This document shows positions 14,711 through 21,956 of a stretch of DNA of 41,803 nucleotides, piece after piece. The notes beneath the pieces are model-generated. The model saw only the letters and a program-made list of their open reading frames with translations. It did not search any database and was not told the DNA's origin. Position 1 is the stretch's first letter; the number at the start of each line of letters is the position of its first letter. Made by a program: the position numbers and the translations under genes. This stretch comes from an uncultured Eubacteriales bacterium. GTDB lineage: Bacteria > Bacillota > Clostridia > Oscillospirales > Oscillospiraceae. The stretch is from contig URLO01000013.1 in the NCBI GenBank assembly GCA_900548625.1, positions 1 to 41,803 of the forward strand, read 5' to 3'.

Positions 14711-15478
14711 ATGCTACTTGCGATCGACATTGGCAACAGCAACATCGTCATCGGCTGCATGAACGGCATGCAGATCGAAAATGAGTTCCGCATCGCGACC
14801 GATTTTGTCAAAACATCTGACCAGTACTGCATCGACCTGAAAAATGTCCTCTCCCTGTGCGACATCCACGTTCAGGATCTCGAGGGCGTCATCATCTCCT
14901 CAGTCGTGCCGCCGCTTCTCAACTCGTTCCGGTCGGCTGTTATGAAGCTCACGGGGAAAAAACCGATGGTCGTCGGCCCCGGCATCAAGACCGGTCTCAA
15001 CATCCAGATCGACAATCCGGCGCAGATCGGAAGCGACCTGATCGTTGCAGCGGTCGCGGCACTGCACGAGTATTCCGCACCGCTCATGGTCGTTGACATG
15101 GGTACTGCCACCACGATCTCTGTCATTGACCGCAGCCGCACCTACATCGGCGGCTGCATCTGCCCGGGCGTCCGCATTTCTGCCGAGGCGCTTTCCTCGA
15201 AAGCGGCGCTTCTGCCGGGCATCAACCTCGACCAGCCAAAGCGCGCCATCGGCCGCAACACAACCGACTGTATGCGCAGCGGCATTATGCTCGGAGCTGC
15301 CGCCATGCTCGACGGTCTCATTGACCGGATGGAGGACGAGCTCGGGGAGCCCGCCACGATCGTGGCAACCGGCGGCATTTCCAGATTCGTCATCCCCATG
15401 TGCCGCAGGAAGGTGGTCTACGACCGGAATCTGCTGCTCAAGGGTCTCGCCATCCTTTATGAAAACAACAAAAAATAA
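14711..15478 (+). CDS. coaX: Type III pantothenate kinase
   Basis: The 255-residue enzyme phosphorylates pantothenate, the first step of coenzyme A synthesis. It is of the type III (CoaX) class, which is not feedback-inhibited by CoA and uses a monovalent cation. Signatures are LAIDIGNSNIVIG at the N-terminus, VVDMGTATTISV, and GGCICPGVRIS. The ATG at 14711 has GGAGG five bases upstream. Length and motifs are intact. The next gene, encoding a decarboxylase-fold protein, begins 35 bases later, so they may share a transcript. Confidence 0.96.
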   Translation: MLLAIDIGNSNIVIGCMNGMQIENEFRIATDFVKTSDQYCIDLKNVLSLCDIHVQDLEGVIISSVVPPLLNSFRSAVMKLTGKKPMVVGPGIKTGLNIQIDNPAQIGSDLIVAAVAALHEYSAPLMVVDMGTATTISVIDRSRTYIGGCICPGVRISAEALSSKAALLPGINLDQPKRAIGRNTTDCMRSGIMLGAAAMLDGLIDRMEDELGEPATIVATGGISRFVIPMCRRKVVYDRNLLLKGLAILYENNKK

Positions 15479-15513
15479 GCGCGGCTGACACTGCGCTGCC
15501 GAATCACAATGCC

Positions 15514-16701
15514 ATGAAGACACCGAAGGACTCTGCATGTACATTTCTCTCTGACCGTGCGCTCAGAGCGCTTGTGAAGGAGCTGCCCACGCCGTTTTAT
15601 CTCTACGACGAGGCGGGACTTCGCCAGACGGTGCGTGAGCTGCATGATGCGTTTGGCTGGAACTGCGGTTACCGGCAGTATTTTCCTGTCCGTCTCTGCG
15701 TGCTTCCCGCAATTTTGCGGATGCTTGCGGACGAGGGCTGCGGCGCATACTGCGACAATGCGGCAGAACTGGCCCTTGCCAAGCGCTGCGGCTTTCCCGG
15801 TGAGCGCATCCTCTGCGCAGGGTTTGCAGGAGACGAGGGGTCTCCGGTCGTCCTTGACGGCGCATTTGATCAGCCGCCTGCGCCGCCAAAGCGTGTGCTT
15901 CTGCGGCTCAATCCCGGCGGAAAACTCACCTATGACGGACAGGGCTTTGCCTCGCTCGACCGCTTCTGCCTCGGCATGCCGCCGGAGGAGGCGCACATGC
16001 TGGCGCGGCAGTTCCGCCTGTTCGGTACGGAGGAGATCGGTCTTTTGTTCCAGGCGCTGACCAATGAGCTTCATCCGGGGTATGCTCCGGCGGTGGCGCA
16101 GCTTTTGTTTGAGGCAGTCTGCGCGTTTTCCGACGCGCTCGGCTTTGCACCGGATGTTTGCTGTCTGGGCGACTGTCTCGCCGTAAGCGACCGTTCCGGC
16201 ACGTCCGGGTCTTCCCTCTCGGGTTCCGGTGCTGAGATTCGCCGCCTCTACGAGCAGCTGCTGGTTCCCAAAGGTCTGGGCAGCGTCCGTCTGAGCACCA
16301 CGCTCGGCCGCCGTCAGGTCGCGCCGCACGCGGTCTTTGTCTCGCGTGTCCGCGCCGTCCGGCAGCGCCAGAAGCGGCTTGTTTTGCTCGACGCTGCCTG
16401 CGGTCAACTTGCAGATGCGGGGCCGGTGGCCTGCCGCCATCACATCCGTGTCCTCGGTAAGCCTGCCGCCGGCGGCTGTAGTCCATGCGACATTGTGGGC
16501 CGCACAAGCGAGCCCTTTGGCTATCTGGCAATGGGCCGTTCCCTCCCTGAGGTGTCTGCCGGTGATATTCTGGTCTTTCAGGCAGCCGGTGTGATGCCGG
16601 AGCGCAGTCTTTACGAGCCGGCGGCACAGTATCTCCTGCGTGAAGACGGCTCGGTCGTGCCGCTGGATCTTCCGGACACAGCTGCGCTCACAGCATTGTG
16701 A
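15514..16701 (+). CDS. Diaminopimelate/ornithine-decarboxylase-fold protein lacking catalytic residues (probable pseudoenzyme)
   Basis: This 395-residue protein aligns along its length with the clostridial diaminopimelate decarboxylase family: LPTPFYLYDEAGLRQTV, ILRMLADEGCGAYCDN, a LNPGG element and a late beta-barrel domain ending in LLREDGSVVPLD. The residues that make the enzyme work are changed. Where relatives have FAVKATPNPAIL, with the PLP-binding lysine, this has FPVRLCVLPAIL, placing Arg60 at the lysine. The Gly-rich phosphate loop (SGGIG-like) reads CLGDCLAVSD. The active-site Cys/Asp segment (GSLCENND-like) reads GRTSEPFG, with Ser332 at the Cys. The frame has no stop or shift over 395 codons, so it is not an ordinary decaying pseudogene. 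The ATG at 15514 lacks a good ribosome site, so the start is uncertain. It could be a binding or regulatory protein. Fold is firm, loss of PLP chemistry likely, role unknown. Confidence 0.8.
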   Translation: MKTPKDSACTFLSDRALRALVKELPTPFYLYDEAGLRQTVRELHDAFGWNCGYRQYFPVRLCVLPAILRMLADEGCGAYCDNAAELALAKRCGFPGERILCAGFAGDEGSPVVLDGAFDQPPAPPKRVLLRLNPGGKLTYDGQGFASLDRFCLGMPPEEAHMLARQFRLFGTEEIGLLFQALTNELHPGYAPAVAQLLFEAVCAFSDALGFAPDVCCLGDCLAVSDRSGTSGSSLSGSGAEIRRLYEQLLVPKGLGSVRLSTTLGRRQVAPHAVFVSRVRAVRQRQKRLVLLDAACGQLADAGPVACRHHIRVLGKPAAGGCSPCDIVGRTSEPFGYLAMGRSLPEVSAGDILVFQAAGVMPERSLYEPAAQYLLREDGSVVPLDLPDTAALTAL

Positions 16702-16888
16702 AAAACAGCAGCACACACGCCGTAAACCCCACGCCGATGGCACAGGTCACACCGAGCTCCACCGCTGTGAGAACGCGGCTGCACCACGCCTCCCCGCGTC
16801 TTTTCGCCTCCTGTGAGGGAAGCTCCCTCTCAAGGCCGGACGGCGCGCGATAGGCGCGCAGCTCGATCACGTTGCTTTCATGTCTCAT
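16688..16888 (-). CDS. Small single-pass membrane protein
   Basis: A 66-residue protein with a charged N-terminal half (about residues 1-38) and one C-terminal transmembrane stretch (about 42-65, ELGVTCAIGVGFTACVLLFF). The ATG has GGGAGGG six bases upstream, which is the main reason to accept it. It overlaps the end of the convergent decarboxylase-fold gene by 14 bases. I know no function. A tail-anchored or division-associated protein is possible, but this is not supported by any motif. Confidence 0.6.
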   Translation of the reverse strand: MRHESNVIELRAYRAPSGLERELPSQEAKRRGEAWCSRVLTAVELGVTCAIGVGFTACVLLFFTML

Positions 16889-16985
16889 GCATATCCCTCC
16901 CGTTTGCTGCGTTTTCTTTATCCGGCATTATTATAGCAGGCGGGTTGTACCATAAATCGGACTTTATTGCAGGAAGGAGAACAGT

Positions 16986-17891
16986 ATGGACATTTTCTAC
17001 ATTCCGTCGAGCGGCGGCGGGCAGCTCCACTGCCGCAAATGGCTTCCCGAGGAACGCCCCAAGGCGGTCGTTCAGATCGTACACGGCATTGCCGAGCACA
17101 TCGGCCGCTATGACCATTTTGCGCGTTTTTTGAATGCGCACGGCTATCTCATTGTCGCGGAGGATCACATGGGCCACGGCGGCTCGATCGTCAGCGGCAC
17201 GCAGGGCTATTTCAGCGGCGGCTGGCTCAACGCCGTTGCCGACGTCAAGGCGCTGCATGACCGCACTGCGATGGAGTATCCCGGCATTCCCTATATCATT
17301 CTCGGCCACAGCATGGGTTCGTTCCTGCTGCGCACCTATCTCTACACCTACCCCGCTGACCTCGACGCCGCGATCATCTCCGGCACGGGCTGGGAAAAGC
17401 CTGCCACGATCAAGGCAGGACTGCTTCTGTGCAGGATCGAGGAAAAGCGTCTGGGCGAAACGAAAACCAGCCCCGTGCTCAATTCGCTCATTTTCGGCGG
17501 CTACAACAAAATCTTTAAGCCGAATCGCACGCCGAACGACTGGATCTGCTCCGACGAGCAGGTGGTGGACAAGTATCAGGCCGATCCGCTCTGCGGCTTT
17601 GACGCAACGATCGGTCTGGCGCGCGATATGCTGACCGGAATCCGCATGAATGAGGATCCAACGAATCTCATGAAGATGAACAAGTCGCTTCCCGTCCTGT
17701 TCGTCTCCGGCGCCAAGGACCCCGTCGGCGGCATGTCCAAGGGTGTGCTGGCCTGCATTGATGCCTTCAAACGCAGCGGCATCCGCAGCGTCACCATCCA
17801 CATCTATCCCGAAGGACGGCATGAGATGCTCAACGAGGTCAATCGCGTCGATGTCTACAACGACATTCTCACATGGCTTGACGAGCGGTGA
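16986..17891 (+). CDS. Monoacylglycerol lipase/lysophospholipase-like alpha/beta hydrolase
   Basis: The 301-residue cytoplasmic protein has the Hydrolase_4 pattern. The oxyanion region is IVHGIAEHIGRY, the nucleophile elbow is ILGHSMGS (Ser109), the acid is in SGAKDPVGG (about Asp245) and the histidine is in EGRHEML (His279). Relatives cleave monoacylglycerols or lysophospholipids. There is no signal peptide. A GGAAGGAG ribosome site precedes the ATG. A strong terminator follows, so the gene is probably a single transcription unit. Confidence 0.92.
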   Translation: MDIFYIPSSGGGQLHCRKWLPEERPKAVVQIVHGIAEHIGRYDHFARFLNAHGYLIVAEDHMGHGGSIVSGTQGYFSGGWLNAVADVKALHDRTAMEYPGIPYIILGHSMGSFLLRTYLYTYPADLDAAIISGTGWEKPATIKAGLLLCRIEEKRLGETKTSPVLNSLIFGGYNKIFKPNRTPNDWICSDEQVVDKYQADPLCGFDATIGLARDMLTGIRMNEDPTNLMKMNKSLPVLFVSGAKDPVGGMSKGVLACIDAFKRSGIRSVTIHIYPEGRHEMLNEVNRVDVYNDILTWLDER

Positions 17892-17954
17892 GTCTTCTCT
17901 CAAACCGTATTCGCGCCTGTGGGCACGGACTTTATGCGGTTTCTCAGGCTGATA

Positions 17955-17989
17955 TGTGGGGCGCGGCAAAAGCGCGCCCCACATTTTTT
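17955..17989 (+). terminator. Intrinsic terminator after the hydrolase gene
   Basis: TGTGGGGCGCG (17955-17965) pairs with CGCGCCCCACA (17973-17983), followed by TTTTTT. Strong 11-bp GC-rich stem. Confidence 0.92.
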
Positions 17990-18042
17990 CTGTATTTTTA
18001 TCTGCTTTTGCGGCTTTTCCTGCCGCGCGGCCGAGAGAGTAG

Positions 18043-18071
18043 TTGCATTTTGTATCTAATTCTGTTATAAT
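18043..18071 (+). promoter_or_regulatory. Sigma-A-type promoter for the SLH-lysozyme gene
   Basis: TTGCAT (18043-18048), a 17-base spacer and TATAAT (18066-18071). The start codon is about 33 bases after the predicted transcription start. The region is A/T-rich. No riboswitch structure is apparent. Confidence 0.78.
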
Positions 18072-18109
18072 CGTAGAAAATTTGTAACCATTGAAAGGAG
18101 CGTGACAGC

Positions 18110-19513
18110 ATGGCAAAAAGACTGCTTGCAATTTGCCTGACGCTGCTCTTACTATTTTCCCTGACGACGATGGCTTTCGCGGACGAAGGCGACAGCTGGT
18201 ACGACTGGGACGACGAATCCACAAATAACGATGAAGCCGGCGAGGAGCCCGCCCCGAAGGACGATCCGATCCCGGTCTTTCCCGATGTGATCCCCGGCAA
18301 ATGGTATTATGAGGACATCATGGCGCTGTACGCGGCGCGCGTGATCGACGGCTATACCGACGGCTCCTTCTACCCGGAAAACAAGGTCACGACCGGTCAG
18401 GCGCTCAAGATGATCCTGCTGGCTGCGGGCTATGGCGAGCCGGAGCGGGCACCGACCCACTGGGCAAGAGGCTATCTCAATCTTGCGCTGGACGAGGAGA
18501 TCATTGTCCGCGGCGAGATCACCGATCTGGATGTGACCATTCGCCGTTCGCTAGTGGCAAAGATCGCCGCAAACGCGCTCGGTCTGGAGCGCCAGTCGCA
18601 GGAAAACCACTTTGTAGACACCACGGATGACTACACACAGGCGCTCTATGAGGCGGGCATTGTCAACGGCTATAAGGATGGGACGTATCTTCCCGACCGG
18701 ACGCTGACGCGCGCGGAGCTTTCCGCCATCGTCCGCCGCATCTATGATTACCGCGAGGCGCAAAACAGCGGCAGCGACAGTGACAATTCGGACATCACGC
18801 TCCGCACAACGGAAAAGTGCATCGAGATGCTCAAGGCGCTCGAGGGTTTTCAGGAGAAGCCCTATTGGGATTATCAGCAGTACTCCATCGGCTACGGCAG
18901 TGCCTGCAAGGCGGATGAGTACCCCGACGGCATCACCCGCGACGAGGCCGACCGCCTGCTTCGGAAGTACATTCAGGCATTTGAGAAGGACCTCGACGGA
19001 TTTCTTGATAAAAACAGCGTCCGGCTCACGGACAACCAATACGACGCGCTGATCTGCTTTACATACAATCTCGGAAGCGGCTGGATGCGCAACACCAAGC
19101 TCTCCAATCTCCTTGTCAGCGGGAATTACACTGAGAACGAGTTTGCAAGCGCCTACGGTGTCTGGTGCCACGTCGGCACCGACGCGCAGATCCACAAGGG
19201 ACTCATCAACCGCCGTGTGCGTGAGCTGAAAATGTTCTTCGACAATGACTACACCAATTCCGCCAGCGATACCTTCTACTACGTCATCTTCACGACGGAA
19301 AAGGGTTCGCTGCAAACAGACGTCGGCCTCTACCGCGCGGGCACGTCCTATGACCCGATGCTCCCTGCCGAGCTTGACGGCGACCGCTTCCTCGGCTGGT
19401 TCACGGAGGACGGGATCGAGCTGACCGCGGACGATGTGGCGCGTGAGAATCTGACCGTCACCGCCCGCTGGGAAAGCGACGAGGAAGATACCGGCTGGGA
19501 AGATTGGGGATAA
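18110..19513 (+). CDS. Secreted SLH-domain protein with GH24 lysozyme and InlB-type repeat domains
   Basis: The 467-residue preprotein has a signal peptide (cleavage after about AFA at residue 24) and an acidic linker. Three SLH domains follow (about 57-108, 115-160, 167-213), each with the GYTDGSFYP or GYKDGTYLP type motif in the first and third. Next is a phage-type lysozyme domain (GH24, about 232-380): LEGFQEKPYWD with Glu245 and Asp254, SIGYG with Ser in the usual Thr position, and ALICFTYNLGSG. The C-terminus is an InlB B-repeat-like domain ending FLGWFTEDG, then an acidic Trp-rich tail. SLH domains tether proteins to secondary wall polymer, so this is a wall-attached muramidase, perhaps for growth, spore release or attack. 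AAAGGAG precedes the ATG. Confidence 0.9.
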   Translation: MAKRLLAICLTLLLLFSLTTMAFADEGDSWYDWDDESTNNDEAGEEPAPKDDPIPVFPDVIPGKWYYEDIMALYAARVIDGYTDGSFYPENKVTTGQALKMILLAAGYGEPERAPTHWARGYLNLALDEEIIVRGEITDLDVTIRRSLVAKIAANALGLERQSQENHFVDTTDDYTQALYEAGIVNGYKDGTYLPDRTLTRAELSAIVRRIYDYREAQNSGSDSDNSDITLRTTEKCIEMLKALEGFQEKPYWDYQQYSIGYGSACKADEYPDGITRDEADRLLRKYIQAFEKDLDGFLDKNSVRLTDNQYDALICFTYNLGSGWMRNTKLSNLLVSGNYTENEFASAYGVWCHVGTDAQIHKGLINRRVRELKMFFDNDYTNSASDTFYYVIFTTEKGSLQTDVGLYRAGTSYDPMLPAELDGDRFLGWFTEDGIELTADDVARENLTVTARWESDEEDTGWEDWG

Positions 19514-19533
19514 TTTTAAGCACGGGCTATAAA

Positions 19534-19566
19534 GTCCGAATTATCGGACATGGTTTCTGATATGAT
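19534..19566 (+). promoter_or_regulatory. Extended -10 promoter with an operator-like palindrome
   Basis: TATGAT (19561-19566) is preceded by TG at 19558-19559, an extended -10. There is no good -35. Instead the perfect inverted repeat GTCCGAATTATCGGAC (19534-19549) covers that position. A regulator bound there would control the mini-ORF and ArsC/Spx-like gene downstream. Confidence 0.5.
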
Positions 19567-19596
19567 AGACACAGTCAAACGAAAGGATGCTGTGTC

Positions 19597-19719
19597 ATGG
19601 ATTATTCAGTTCGCTACGTCAGAGATCATGTGGAGGTCTATTCCGAACGCGGAGTGTTCCTCTTTTCCGCCGACAACATGGCGGAGGCCTATTCCATTCT
19701 GGAGGATCGAGCAGCATGA
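19597..19719 (+). CDS. 40-residue ORF coupled to the ArsC/Spx-like gene
   Basis: The ATG at 19597 follows AAAGGA at nine bases and opens a 40-residue frame beginning MDYSVRYVRDHVEVYSERG and ending EDRAA. Its TGA overlaps the ATG of the next gene in an ATGA arrangement, which is typical of translational coupling. The product is soluble and alternates charged and beta-like residues. I know no family. It could be a genuine small protein or a leader peptide. Confidence 0.6.
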   Translation: MDYSVRYVRDHVEVYSERGVFLFSADNMAEAYSILEDRAA

Positions 19720-20057
19720 ATATTCAGATCTTCGGCAAATCGAAGTGCTTTGACACAAAAAAGGCAGAACGCTGGTTCAAGGAGCGCCGTGTCAGATTTC
19801 AGAGCATTGACCTGCTGAAATACGGCATGTCCGGCGGAGAATTTGACAGCGTCCTGCGCGCCGTCGGCGGCGTGGACAAGCTGATCGACTGGGACAAGAA
19901 AAGCCCGCAGATCGACCTGATGCGCTATATGGATGACGCCCGCGCCAAGGAGGACAAGCTCTTTGACGATCCGGCGCTCATGAAAACGCCGATCGTCCGC
20001 AACGGCAAAAAGGCGACCGTCGGCTACTGCCCGGAAATCTGGGCGACCTGGGAATAA
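19716..20057 (+). CDS. ArsC/Spx/YffB-family thioredoxin-fold protein
   Basis: The 113-residue protein begins MNIQIFGKSKCFDTKKAERWF, the ArsC-family start with a single active-site-type Cys11. The C-terminal half has KTPIVRNGKKATVGYCPEIW, which holds the cis-Pro equivalent. Family members include arsenate reductases, the regulator Spx and the uncharacterised YffB group. It lacks a CxxC pair and the usual ArsC arginine arrangement, and looks closest to the YffB/Spx-like subgroup. No arsenic genes are nearby, so arsenate reduction should not be assumed. It is coupled to the upstream mini-ORF and ends at a strong terminator. Confidence 0.85.
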   Translation: MNIQIFGKSKCFDTKKAERWFKERRVRFQSIDLLKYGMSGGEFDSVLRAVGGVDKLIDWDKKSPQIDLMRYMDDARAKEDKLFDDPALMKTPIVRNGKKATVGYCPEIWATWE

Positions 20058-20097
20058 AAAAGTGGGGCACTTCATTTTGAAGTGACCCTACTTTTTT
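20056..20097. terminator. Bidirectional terminator between convergent genes
   Basis: An A-rich left arm (20056-20074) pairs with 20078-20097 in a near-perfect stem of about 19 bp with a 3-nt loop. It overlaps the stop codons of the ArsC/Spx-like gene and the 75-residue gene on the other strand. Confidence 0.88.
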
Positions 20098-20323
20098 ACG
20101 TCTTGCTCTCGTCCACGGGCTTCTTGGTCAGCTGTTCCAGCTCCACGTTTTTCGGAAGCCCCTGCGCGATGGCGGGATAGAGGTTTTCCGTATCGGCTGT
20201 GCGCTGGATCTCATACGTCCCGTAGCGGTTCACAATGTCAAAGCAGTCCTCCGGCTCGCCGGGAAAGGCGTTCAGCGTCGGCGTCTCACTGTACGGGAAT
20301 TTTTCCTTGTCCTTGTTCTTCAT
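20096..20323 (-). CDS. Conserved-looking 75-residue protein downstream of spoIVA
   Basis: A 75-residue soluble, charged protein containing FPYSETPTLNAFPGEPEDC and a DIVNRYGTYEIQ stretch. The ATG has GGAGGG five bases upstream, which makes it a convincing gene. It lies 60 bases after spoIVA on the same strand with no promoter seen between, so it is probably transcribed with the sporulation gene. I believe similar proteins occur beside spoIVA in related Clostridia, but I cannot check this. Function unknown. Confidence 0.72.
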   Translation of the reverse strand: MKNKDKEKFPYSETPTLNAFPGEPEDCFDIVNRYGTYEIQRTADTENLYPAIAQGLPKNVELEQLTKKPVDESKT

Positions 20324-20383
20324 AACATCCCTCCGCCATCAGTATTCCCGGAGCAGCGCAAAATACAAGGCGGCGCTTGCGTT

Positions 20384-21862
20384 TTACAAAATAATGCAGA
20401 TCAGACCGCCCGTTGACTCATTGATGATGCGTGTGAGCGAATTGCGGAACTTGACGCGCGCATCCTCCGGCATACGTTTGAGCTTGGCGCTGAGGCCCTC
20501 GTTCACAAGCTCAAAGAGGGATTTTCCGAAGATGTTGCTCTCCCAGAGCTTTTCCGTGTTCCCCTCGTACTCGCCGAGCAGATAGTCGATCAGCTCCTCT
20601 GACTGCTTTTCATCGCCGACCATCGGCGTGAGCTCGGTGTGGATGTCGGCACGGAGCATGTGGATGGAGGGTGCGCTGGCCTGAAGCCGGACGGCGTAAC
20701 TGCCGTTTTTCCGGACGATCTGCGGCACCTCCAGCCGCATCTCCTCGGCAGAGGGCATGACAATGCCGTATCCGGTCGCACGCACCTGCTCCAGCGCCGA
20801 GGCCACCTTGTCATATTCCCTCTTGGCGGCGGCGAGCGATTCCAGCAGCGACAAAAGCTCCGCGTCGTTTTGAACCGGAAAGCCGCTCTCCTCCGAGAGA
20901 ACATCGTAAAACAGCTTCTCCGGGAAGGTCAGGACACAGCTCATGACGCCCGTCCCGAGATCGGCGCTGCGGACGCGGAACTCCGCCACCTGCTCCAGCT
21001 CTGTCAGCCTGCGCATCGCAGGCTCCGCCTCACTCAGGCGCGACACGCCCGCAGCCTCACGCCGTATGGCCTCGTAAAGCGCCGCCTTGAGCGGATGTCC
21101 CGCCGGAAGCGCCGTGACCCATCCCGGCAGGAAAAATCGCAGCTCCGTCACCGGGAACTCATACATCAGCTTTGTCAGGATGCTGACGATCTCCTCCACG
21201 CGCATGCTCAGGCAGTTGACGCTCATAACGCTGACGCCGAAGCGCGTTTGCAGCGCCGTGCAGAGCTTCTGCGCGCTCTCGCCGTCCGGCTGCTCGGAAT
21301 TGACGAGCACGATAAACGGCTTTCCGGTGGCCTTCATGTCAGTGATGGCGCGCTGCTCGGCGTCGATGTAATCCTCGCGCGGGATGTCGGTGATGGTGCC
21401 GTCAGTCGTCATGACGATGCCGATGCTGCTGTGATCCTCCATGACCTTCTTTGTGCCAAGCTCCGCGGCCTGCGTCATGGGGATCTCTGTTTCAAACCAC
21501 GGCGTCGTCACCATGCGTGGCGTGCCGTCCTCGTCCGCGCCGATGGCGCCCGCGACCATATAGCCGACCGTGTCGATCAGCCGGACAGAGAGACTGCTCT
21601 TTCCGTCCGGGCTGATCTCGACGGCCTCCTCGGGTACGAATTTCGGCTCCGCCGTCATAATGGTCTTGCCGGAGCCGCTCTGCGGCAGCTCATCCTTGGC
21701 GCGTTCACGCCGATAGACGTTTTCTATGTTGGGCAGGACGAGCTGCTCCATAAACCGCTTGATAAACGTTGATTTTCCGGTTCGGACCGGGCCGACCACG
21801 CCGATGTAGATGCTGCCGTCCGTCCGCTCCGCGATCTGCTCATAGATCGTGCGTTCCTCCAC
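20384..21862 (-). CDS. spoIVA: Stage IV sporulation protein A (spore coat morphogenetic ATPase)
   Basis: The 492-residue protein is SpoIVA, a TRAFAC-class protein that hydrolyses ATP and polymerises on the forespore surface as the base of the coat. The Walker A motif GPVRTGKST lies at about residues 24-32. Highly conserved regions include KDELPQSGSGKTIMTAEPKF, LIDTVGYMV and TTDGTI. The C-terminus GGLICIIL matches the conserved tail that anchors it to the forespore membrane partner. The start is GTG at 21862 with AAGGAGG seven bases upstream. Upstream is a sigma-E-like promoter and then sipL. This gene identifies the organism as a spore-former lineage. Confidence 0.97.
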   Translation of the reverse strand: MEERTIYEQIAERTDGSIYIGVVGPVRTGKSTFIKRFMEQLVLPNIENVYRRERAKDELPQSGSGKTIMTAEPKFVPEEAVEISPDGKSSLSVRLIDTVGYMVAGAIGADEDGTPRMVTTPWFETEIPMTQAAELGTKKVMEDHSSIGIVMTTDGTITDIPREDYIDAEQRAITDMKATGKPFIVLVNSEQPDGESAQKLCTALQTRFGVSVMSVNCLSMRVEEIVSILTKLMYEFPVTELRFFLPGWVTALPAGHPLKAALYEAIRREAAGVSRLSEAEPAMRRLTELEQVAEFRVRSADLGTGVMSCVLTFPEKLFYDVLSEESGFPVQNDAELLSLLESLAAAKREYDKVASALEQVRATGYGIVMPSAEEMRLEVPQIVRKNGSYAVRLQASAPSIHMLRADIHTELTPMVGDEKQSEELIDYLLGEYEGNTEKLWESNIFGKSLFELVNEGLSAKLKRMPEDARVKFRNSLTRIINESTGGLICIIL

Positions 21863-21891
21863 GTTACCGCCTCCTTATAGGTTCTGGTCTA

Positions 21892-21918
21892 TGTTTATGT
21901 GGACAAAGCACAGGCTAT
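21892..21918 (-). promoter_or_regulatory. Sigma-E-like promoter candidate for spoIVA
   Basis: On the minus strand, ATA (21918-21916), 16 bases, then CATAAACA (21899-21892). This matches the mother-cell sigma-E pattern (ATA, about 14-16 bases, CATACANT-like) and lies about 30 bases before the GTG start. Confidence 0.5.
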
Positions 21919-21956
21919 GACAAAACAGCGGACGAGCAAAATCCGGCATAAAGCCG

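Noticed and set aside
16930..16935. Possible minus-strand -10 (TATAAT) for the 66-residue gene
   Set aside because: The -10 is perfect but no acceptable -35 lies 16-18 bases upstream, and no extended -10 is present, so I do not list it as a promoter.
19550..19753. 67-codon plus-strand frame overlapping the mini-ORF
   Set aside because: The frame starting at 19597 has the ribosome site and is coupled to the next gene, whereas this one starts before the predicted transcription start and is Trp/Pro-rich.
19716..20057. Arsenate reductase function for the ArsC-like gene
   Set aside because: There are no other arsenic genes nearby and the protein looks closer to the YffB/Spx-like subgroup, so only the family name is given.
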